Source: an uncultured Pelagibacteraceae bacterium
GTDB lineage: Bacteria; Pseudomonadota; Alphaproteobacteria; Pelagibacterales; AG-422-B15
Direction: 5' to 3'
Length of the DNA: 40,865 nt
NCBI GenBank assembly: GCA_902570675.1
Contig: CACFYZ010000011.1
Coordinates: 1-40,865 of the forward strand
The translations under genes and the position numbers were made by a program. A model generated the notes under the pieces. That model was not told the DNA's origin. It did not search any database and worked only from the letters and a program-made list of their open reading frames with translations. Positions 35,559 to 40,865 of this stretch are shown here, in pieces (within the stretch, counting starts at the first letter, position 1; each line of letters opens with the position of its first letter).

Positions 35559-36490
35559 TGATCGTCGATTTTTGCATATTGTTAATAGGACTAACGCTTC
35601 TTTTATACAGTGCAGAAAAAATGATCGTATCAGCTGATACAATTGCTAAAAAGTACAAATTATCACCTGTATTAATAGGTTTAACGATTGTAGCTTTTGG
35701 TACATCGGCACCAGAGATAGTTATAACTCTATTTGCTGCAACAAAGGCTATTCCAGCCACTGATGCGATAACCGGTAATATTATAGGATCTAATGTTGCT
35801 AATATTTTGCTAATCCTTGGGACCTCAGCTTTATTTTTCAACATTAATTTAGATAAAATAGGTACCAAAGATATAGTCTACTTAATTACTATATCGCTCT
35901 ATTTTTCAGTTCTATTTTATATCGGGCAAGCAATAACCCTTTTTCACACAATCGGTTTTTTGATTTTAATGTTATTCTATATAAATTTTCTTAGAAATTA
36001 TAAGTCTTCAGATCAAGAGGAAGATCATAAAACTTTTAAAAGTAATACTTATTTAATTTTAGTAATCACATTTATTGGAATCTTTATGGGTGGAAAAATA
36101 TTCCTAGACAGTTCCCTGAATATTTTTCAAGCATTGGGGATGAATGAAGTATTAATAGGTGTTTTTGTACTAGCTGTCGGCACATCTTTACCAGAATTAA
36201 TTACGGTTATCATATCGTACCTAAAAAAAAAGGGCTCTATTGGTATAGGAAACGTTATTGGAAGTAATATTATGAATGTCTTATTTGTATTCCTACCAGG
36301 GATTATAATTGTGCAAATGAGGGGGCTTGAATATTCATTAAAAAATATAGATATATTTCACATAAATATTTTAATATTGGTAACTTTAATGATAGCGCTT
36401 ATGGCAGTACTAAAAGTTCAAATGAAAAAAATACATTCTTTATTTTTTCTATTAAGTTATTTTTTATATCTTGGATATTCTTTCACATGA
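35558..36490 (+). CDS. Calcium/sodium antiporter (CaCA family, YrbG-like)
   Basis: A 310-residue inner-membrane exchanger with about ten transmembrane segments. The two inverted alpha-repeats are plain: GTSAPEIVITLFAATKAI with TGNIIGSNVANILLILG in the first half, and GTSLPELITVIISYLKKKG with GNVIGSNIMNVLF in the second. The paired Glu residues within GTSAPE and GTSLPE bind the cation. It exchanges Na+ (or H+) for Ca2+. It starts with a TAATG overlap to uvrB and overlaps the SDR gene by four bases, so it sits in a repair/folate operon without an obvious functional link. Confidence 0.92.
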   Translation: MIVDFCILLIGLTLLLYSAEKMIVSADTIAKKYKLSPVLIGLTIVAFGTSAPEIVITLFAATKAIPATDAITGNIIGSNVANILLILGTSALFFNINLDKIGTKDIVYLITISLYFSVLFYIGQAITLFHTIGFLILMLFYINFLRNYKSSDQEEDHKTFKSNTYLILVITFIGIFMGGKIFLDSSLNIFQALGMNEVLIGVFVLAVGTSLPELITVIISYLKKKGSIGIGNVIGSNIMNVLFVFLPGIIIVQMRGLEYSLKNIDIFHINILILVTLMIALMAVLKVQMKKIHSLFFLLSYFLYLGYSFT

Positions 36491-37212
36491 TGAAAAAAAC
36501 AATACTAATTACAGGTGGTTCACAGAGAATTGGAAGGTCAATTGCTCTGTATCTCAAAGAACTAAATTATAATTTTATAATCCATTACAATAAGTCAGAT
36601 AAGTCAGCCAAAGAGTTAAGAAACATCATTAATCATTCTGGAAGCAGTTGCAAAATAATAAAAGCTGATTTGTCTAGAGTATCCGATGTAAAAAAAATAA
36701 TAAAAAAAAGTAAAAAACTCTTTGGGCCAATACATGCAATTATAAACAATGCCTCCTTATTCCTTAATGATGATATAGAAAACTTAAATGATAAACTTTG
36801 GTATGATCATATGAATATAAATTTATATGCGCCTTTATTACTATCTAAAGAGTTCAAAAAACAACTTCCAAAAAAGAGTTCTGGACATATTATAAATATA
36901 CTAGATCAAAATGTAATTAATCCTGATACATCATTCTTCTCGTACTCTATTTCAAAATCTGCTTTACTATCAGCCACTATAATTATGGCCAAATCATTTG
37001 CGCCAAATATTAGAGTGAACGCCATTGGCCCAGGGCCAACTCTCAAAAATATTCATCAATCAAAAAAACACTTTGATAAATCGTTAAAAAAAACATTACT
37101 TAAAATAGGTTCTCCGCCTGAAGAAATAGCTAAAACGGTAAAATTTCTTCTTGAATCTAAATCAATTACAGGTCAATTTATAGCGGTAGATGGTGGAGAG
37201 CATTTATCATGA
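36487..37212 (+). CDS. SDR oxidoreductase, pteridine reductase/FolM-like
   Basis: A 241-residue short-chain dehydrogenase. The nucleotide motif is TGGSQRIG (9-16), INNAS follows, and VNAIGPGP and ITGQFIAVDGGEHL close the fold. The active site has Y153 and K157 (YSISK), but the usual Ser is replaced: D140 lies 13 residues before Tyr, the same Asp-Tyr-Lys spacing as pteridine reductase PTR1 (D181, Y194, K198). This, and its position four bases overlapping folB, points to a FolM-type dihydropteridine or dihydrofolate reductase. The activity is inferred, not shown. Two Met codons open the frame; either gives an overlap with the antiporter stop. Confidence 0.8.
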   Translation: MMKKTILITGGSQRIGRSIALYLKELNYNFIIHYNKSDKSAKELRNIINHSGSSCKIIKADLSRVSDVKKIIKKSKKLFGPIHAIINNASLFLNDDIENLNDKLWYDHMNINLYAPLLLSKEFKKQLPKKSSGHIINILDQNVINPDTSFFSYSISKSALLSATIIMAKSFAPNIRVNAIGPGPTLKNIHQSKKHFDKSLKKTLLKIGSPPEEIAKTVKFLLESKSITGQFIAVDGGEHLS

Positions 37213-37637
37213 TAGCTAGAAACATTCTTAAGTTAAGTGAATTAAGGTCAGATACAGACCTTATCAACCCAAACTCTGGATACGATTTAATCTTCTTAAA
37301 TGACTTTATGATTGAAGCAAACATTGGAGTATATAAGCATGAGAAAAAAAAGAGTCAGCCGCTTCGAATAAACATAATTGCTAAAGTTAAAAATCCAAAA
37401 AAAATAAATGATGATAAATTGTACAGTGTGGTTTGTTACAATCAAATTTCAAAAAAAATAAAAAAAATTATTAAATCTGGTCACACGATTTTGCTTGAAA
37501 AACTTGCCGAAAAAATATTTCAAGAATGTTTTAAAAATAAAAGAATTCAGACAATGAAAATAAGGCTTGAAAAACTTGACGCTATTCAAGAAGCTGAAAG
37601 CGCAGGTATTGAAGTTGAACGCTCACGTTCAGAATAA
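37209..37637 (+). CDS. folB: Dihydroneopterin aldolase (FolB)
   Basis: FolB converts 7,8-dihydroneopterin to 6-hydroxymethyldihydropterin in folate synthesis. The 142-residue product has the family core from about residue 28: LIFLNDFMIEANIGVYKHEKKKSQP, with the pterin-anchoring Glu after GVYKH; CYNQISKKIKKIIKSGHTILLEKLAEKIFQECF, and MKIRLEKLDAIQEAESAGIEVER with the catalytic Lys. The first 27 residues are an extension over the normal enzyme (about 120). It overlaps the SDR gene by four bases (ATGA) and is followed by uvrC with a TAATG overlap. Other folate genes are not in this window. Confidence 0.88.
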   Translation: MIARNILKLSELRSDTDLINPNSGYDLIFLNDFMIEANIGVYKHEKKKSQPLRINIIAKVKNPKKINDDKLYSVVCYNQISKKIKKIIKSGHTILLEKLAEKIFQECFKNKRIQTMKIRLEKLDAIQEAESAGIEVERSRSE

Positions 37638-39469
37638 TGAACAATATTGAGAATATTAAAAAAATAGTAAACCATTCTCCTTCGTCATCAGGCATTTACA
37701 AGATGCTCAATGAAAAGAAAGAGATTATGTATGTTGGTAAAGCCAAAAATCTTCAAAACAGACTTAAAAGCTATCTAAATACTAATAATCTCTCAAATCG
37801 AATTAGGAGAATGGTAAGTAGAATATCAAATATAGAGGTAATAATAACTGAAACAGAAAAGGAAGCATTATTACTTGAAGCAAATTTAATAAAAAAACTT
37901 AAACCACCATTCAATATTCTTTTGCGAGATGATAAATCATTTCCCTATATATTTATAAATCACGAGCAAGAATTTCCACAAATATCTAAACATAGAGGGA
38001 AACAAAAATATAAAGGAAAATACTTTGGTCCATTCGCAACAATCAATTCTCTGAATTACACGCTTAAAATATTACAGAAAGTTTTTCTATTAAGGTCTTG
38101 CGATGATACTATTTTTCAAAATAGATCTAAACCGTGCCTTCTTTACCAAATTGAGCGATGCAGTGGTCCATGTGTTGATTATACATTAAGTAAAAAAGAG
38201 TATTTACAAAGCGTTAAAAATGCTGAGCACTTTCTTTCAGGTCATCATAGCAATCTACAAGAAGAATTATCTACCAAAATGGAAGAAGAAAGTAATAGTC
38301 TCAATTATGAAAAGGCAGCAAGTTATAGGGATAAAATTGTTGCATTGACTCAAATTCAAAGCCAACAAAACATTAATCTTTATGATATTAAAAATACTGA
38401 TGTTATTTCAATTTCTAGAAAATCAAACAAATCTTGCATTCAAGTATTTATTTACAGGTCAGGACAAAATTGGGGAAATAGATCTTATTTTCCAAAACAT
38501 AGCGATGAAGTTGAAACATTTGAAATTTTAGAACGTTTTATAGTGGATTTCTATACTAGATATTCCCCTCCAAAGAACGTATTGATAAATACACCTATAT
38601 CTAATGCATCTCTTATAGAAAAATCTCTTACTTCAATCTATAATTATAAGACAACATTCCTTGTGCCTAAAAAAGGTAAAAAATTGGATATTGTAAACTA
38701 CGCAAGTAGAAACTCGGAACTATCACTTAAAAATCATATTGCCCGGTCTCACTCTGATAAAGAGAATCTAAGTCAACTATCACAAGTACTTAATACGAGC
38801 AAAAAAATTGAAAGAATAGAAGCATATGATAATAGTCATTTATCAGGTAAAAATGCAGTCGGTGCAATGATTGTTTGCTCTGAAGAAGGTTTTGACAAAA
38901 AGTCTTATAGAAAATTTAATATAGATTCTTCAAAAGTTAAACTTGGCGATGATTACGGAATGATGAGACACGTTCTTGAAAGAAGGTTTTCTAAAGAAGC
39001 TATCAAAAATTCAAAAAAATACCAAAAGCTTCCTGATCTAGTTATTATTGATGGCGGAAAAGGTCATTATGATTTAGCAAAAACAATCTTATTGGAAAGA
39101 GGATTAAAAAATATTGAGCTTTTATCAATATTCAAAGGCGAAGGCAGAAAAGAATCTTTAGATCGAATTATTTATAAGGATAAAAAAAATTCTATAGATA
39201 AGAATAGCCCATCATTTTTCTTTATACAAAGACTCAGAGATGAGTCGCATCGCTATGCTATTGGTGCTCATAAAGCAAAAAGAAAAAAAGAAATGCATAC
39301 GTCTGAGCTTGAACCGATTGAAGGACTTGGAAAAAGTAGACGAAAACTTCTTCTCAACCATTTCGGTTCAGTCAAAAATATTAAAAATGCCTCTGCTCAA
39401 GATATTTTGAAGGTAAAAGGAATAAGCAAATTGCTATCTGAAAAAATATATGATTACTTTAATGATTAA
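37637..39469 (+). CDS. uvrC: Excinuclease ABC subunit UvrC
   Basis: UvrC makes the two incisions around damage recognised by UvrA/UvrB. The 610 residues begin with a GIY-YIG nuclease domain (SSGIYKMLNEKKEIMYVGKAKNLQNRL, Y21 and Y32), followed by the UVR domain that contacts UvrB (NYEKAASYRDKIVAL), the RNase H-like second nuclease (ERIEAYDNSHLSGKNAVGAM; PDLVIIDGGKGHY) and tandem helix-hairpin-helix motifs at the C-terminus (PIEGLGKSRRKLLLNHFGS, then ILKVKGISKLLSEKIYDYF). Length and motif order are standard. TAATG overlaps tie it to folB and to pgsA. Confidence 0.98.
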   Translation: MNNIENIKKIVNHSPSSSGIYKMLNEKKEIMYVGKAKNLQNRLKSYLNTNNLSNRIRRMVSRISNIEVIITETEKEALLLEANLIKKLKPPFNILLRDDKSFPYIFINHEQEFPQISKHRGKQKYKGKYFGPFATINSLNYTLKILQKVFLLRSCDDTIFQNRSKPCLLYQIERCSGPCVDYTLSKKEYLQSVKNAEHFLSGHHSNLQEELSTKMEEESNSLNYEKAASYRDKIVALTQIQSQQNINLYDIKNTDVISISRKSNKSCIQVFIYRSGQNWGNRSYFPKHSDEVETFEILERFIVDFYTRYSPPKNVLINTPISNASLIEKSLTSIYNYKTTFLVPKKGKKLDIVNYASRNSELSLKNHIARSHSDKENLSQLSQVLNTSKKIERIEAYDNSHLSGKNAVGAMIVCSEEGFDKKSYRKFNIDSSKVKLGDDYGMMRHVLERRFSKEAIKNSKKYQKLPDLVIIDGGKGHYDLAKTILLERGLKNIELLSIFKGEGRKESLDRIIYKDKKNSIDKNSPSFFFIQRLRDESHRYAIGAHKAKRKKEMHTSELEPIEGLGKSRRKLLLNHFGSVKNIKNASAQDILKVKGISKLLSEKIYDYFND

Positions 39470-40026
39470 TGAGTAAAGTTCCAAATTTCTTAACTATTTC
39501 TAGAATTATATTACTGCCCCTGCTGGCTTTTTTCATCATAGTTGATAGTCAATTCAATGCTCTCTGGTCTATTTTTTTATTTTTTTTAATTTCAGCAACT
39601 GATTTTTTTGATGGCTATATTGCACGTAAATTGAATACATCATCTCACCTTGGAAAAATGCTGGATCCAATTGCAGATAAATTATTTGTGACAGTAATGA
39701 TCATAATTTTTATATATACACGGGATATTGAGGGTTACTCAGTTATTGCTGGTACACTGATTATATTACGAGAAATTTTTATTTCAGGTCTAAGAGAATA
39801 TGCTGTACGTTCAAATGCAAAAATATTAGAAGTTTCTAAATTAGGAAAATATAAAACAGCTACTCAAATACTTAGTTTATTTATTATATTAATATCAACT
39901 TCGTTTAGTTCTCTAGAAATTTCTTATCCACTGGGGATTGGTTTATTATGGATTGCAGTAGCGATGTCTTTAATCAGTGCTTATAAGTATTATAATGCAG
40001 TATTCAATCAAGATCTTACTAATTGA
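39469..40026 (+). CDS. pgsA: CDP-diacylglycerol-glycerol-3-phosphate 3-phosphatidyltransferase
   Basis: PgsA makes phosphatidylglycerol phosphate, the committed step to PG and cardiolipin, in the inner membrane. The 185-residue protein carries the complete CDP-alcohol phosphotransferase signature: D45-xx-D48-G49-xx-A52-R53 with G62, D66 and D70 (in DFFDGYIARK and LGKMLDPIADK), within a six-helix membrane protein. The N-terminal NFLTISRI is also typical. The ATG overlaps the uvrC stop as TAATG; the uvrC-pgsA order is common in bacteria. Its 3' end overlaps the convergent ilvE by 19 bases. Confidence 0.95.
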   Translation: MSKVPNFLTISRIILLPLLAFFIIVDSQFNALWSIFLFFLISATDFFDGYIARKLNTSSHLGKMLDPIADKLFVTVMIIIFIYTRDIEGYSVIAGTLIILREIFISGLREYAVRSNAKILEVSKLGKYKTATQILSLFIILISTSFSSLEISYPLGIGLLWIAVAMSLISAYKYYNAVFNQDLTN

Positions 40027-40865
40027 TGGAAATCTTGCATAAATTGAAACGTTTTTGTGTCTTCGCCAGTACTAAATTTTGTCTCATCAATCAATTGTAT
40101 TGGTGTTATCTCAGCAGCCGTACCAGTTAAAAATGCTTCTTCATAATTTTTCATCTCTTCTGGCTTAAGGTGTTTTTCCTCAACTTGAAAACCTTGGTCT
40201 GTAACCATTTCAATTACGGTTTGTCTTGTAATTCCATTGAGAAAACAATCAGGAATCGGAGTATGAATTACCTTATCTTTTATAAAAAATATATTAGCAC
40301 CTGTCCCCTCTGCAACAAATCCTCTATAGTCAAGCATTAGTGCATCATTGTAACCCTTATCTTCAGCAAATTCTTTTGACATTGTGCAAATAACATATGG
40401 CCCTGAGGCTTTAGCTTCACAGGGTGCTGTATCGGGAGATGGTCGTTTCCAAGGTGAAGTAACTAATTTAAGACCAGCTTTACGATCTTCAATTTTAAAA
40501 TAAGAAGCCCAATCATCCCAGACAGCAATAGCAACGTTGATATCTGACTTTGCAGTAGATATTCCCATTTGCTGACTTCCTCTCCATGCTATTGGACGGA
40601 CATAACAGTCTTTAAAACCCATTTTTTTGATTAATTCATCTTTGGCTTTATTTATTTCATCTTGACTGTAAGGTATTTTAATTCCGACAATTTCTGCAGA
40701 CTTATAAAGTCGTTGGGTATGCTCTTTAGATTTAAATATTTTTCCATTGTAGGCTCTTTCACCTTCAAATACTGCGCTAGCGTAATGAAGACCTTGTGTG
40801 ATGACGTGACACTTAGCATCATTCCAGTGAATGAAATCACCGTTCATCCATATAAATCCGTCTCT
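40008..40865 (-). CDS. ilvE: Branched-chain amino acid aminotransferase (5' end beyond the right edge)
   Basis: A class IV PLP aminotransferase that moves the amino group between Leu/Ile/Val and 2-oxoglutarate. In the window, 285 codons are present and the frame stays open to the last base with RDGFIWMNGDFIHW, the usual near-N-terminal sequence; the first few residues lie outside, so the internal Met at 40847 is not the start. GLHYASAVFEGERAYNG, the PLP-Lys region PCEAKASGPYV and the cofactor-phosphate block EGTGANIFF, with LNGITRQTV, match group I enzymes. It converges on pgsA with a 19-base overlap. Confidence 0.95.
   Translation of the reverse strand, partial: RDGFIWMNGDFIHWNDAKCHVITQGLHYASAVFEGERAYNGKIFKSKEHTQRLYKSAEIVGIKIPYSQDEINKAKDELIKKMGFKDCYVRPIAWRGSQQMGISTAKSDINVAIAVWDDWASYFKIEDRKAGLKLVTSPWKRPSPDTAPCEAKASGPYVICTMSKEFAEDKGYNDALMLDYRGFVAEGTGANIFFIKDKVIHTPIPDCFLNGITRQTVIEMVTDQGFQVEEKHLKPEEMKNYEEAFLTGTAAEITPIQLIDETKFSTGEDTKTFQFMQDFHQLVRS

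Noticed and set aside
1-40865. CRISPR array, prophage, transposon or defence system
   Set aside because: I found no spaced direct repeats other than the MraZ boxes and no integrase, transposase, cas, restriction or toxin-antitoxin gene; composition looks uniform along the window.

Overview
The window reads as a chromosomal segment of an AT-rich, streamlined, probably marine alphaproteobacterium. This is an inference from several signs. Intergenic gaps are very short, neighbouring genes overlap often, and base composition is low in G+C throughout. The gene set is alphaproteobacterial in style: an AmpD of that type, an ELM1-family protein, a MlaA-MlaC pair, a TIGR03643/DUF2805 protein, the order SDR-folB-uvrC-pgsA, and rpoD next to dnaG. 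I see no phage, insertion sequence, CRISPR array or recognisable defence island, and no gene-free stretch longer than about 260 bases.

Layout. 1-3.8 kb (minus strand): the start of ftsZ (cut by the window edge), mraZ directly upstream of it with a five-copy MraZ-box array, the RNase P RNA gene, ampD and an EamA transporter. 3.9-5.3 kb (plus): mlaA-mlaC, outer-membrane lipid asymmetry. 5.3-13.3 kb (minus): a long co-directional run of small-molecule and stress-type genes (rhodanese, DUF2805, methyltransferase, ABM monooxygenase, beta-lactamase-like hydrolase, propeller protein, GST, a 55-codon membrane protein that is easy to miss, SRAP/YedK, TPR protein, Old Yellow Enzyme). 13.4-18 kb: a methyltransferase behind an 18-bp palindrome, a second GST, a TauD-type dioxygenase, and an ABM protein overlapped by a secreted FG-GAP/ASPIC protein. 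18-24.7 kb (minus): yqeY-dnaG-rpoD, a CAU tRNA, a photolyase-like protein and a Cys-rich secreted protein. 24.7-29.1 kb (plus): carA-carB. 29.1-31.2 kb (minus): ELM1 protein, 2OG-Fe(II) oxygenase, Lrp/AsnC regulator. 31.3-32.2 kb: trxB. 32.2-33.4 kb: aspartate-type aminotransferase. 33.5-40 kb (plus): uvrB-caxA-SDR(FolM-like)-folB-uvrC-pgsA, tightly overlapping. 40-40.9 kb (minus): ilvE, cut by the right edge.

How the genes fit together. Core functions dominate: division (ftsZ under a likely MraZ switch), RNA processing (rnpB), replication and transcription initiation (dnaG, rpoD), carbamoyl phosphate synthesis, nucleotide excision repair (uvrB and uvrC in one run), folate synthesis, phospholipid synthesis and redox (trxB). 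The accessory part is the 5.3-18 kb stretch, rich in oxidoreductases, GSTs, methyltransferases and hydrolases of unknown substrate. Translation is often coupled by one-base TAATG or four-base ATGA overlaps, and several convergent genes share their stop codons, leaving no room for ordinary terminators.

The points most worth a second look are the direct mraZ-ftsZ juxtaposition with five perfectly phased MraZ boxes, the Cys-rich secreted protein coupled to an atypical photolyase, the FolM-like SDR beside folB, inverted repeats placed just before start codons, and a DnaG that has lost three of four zinc ligands.
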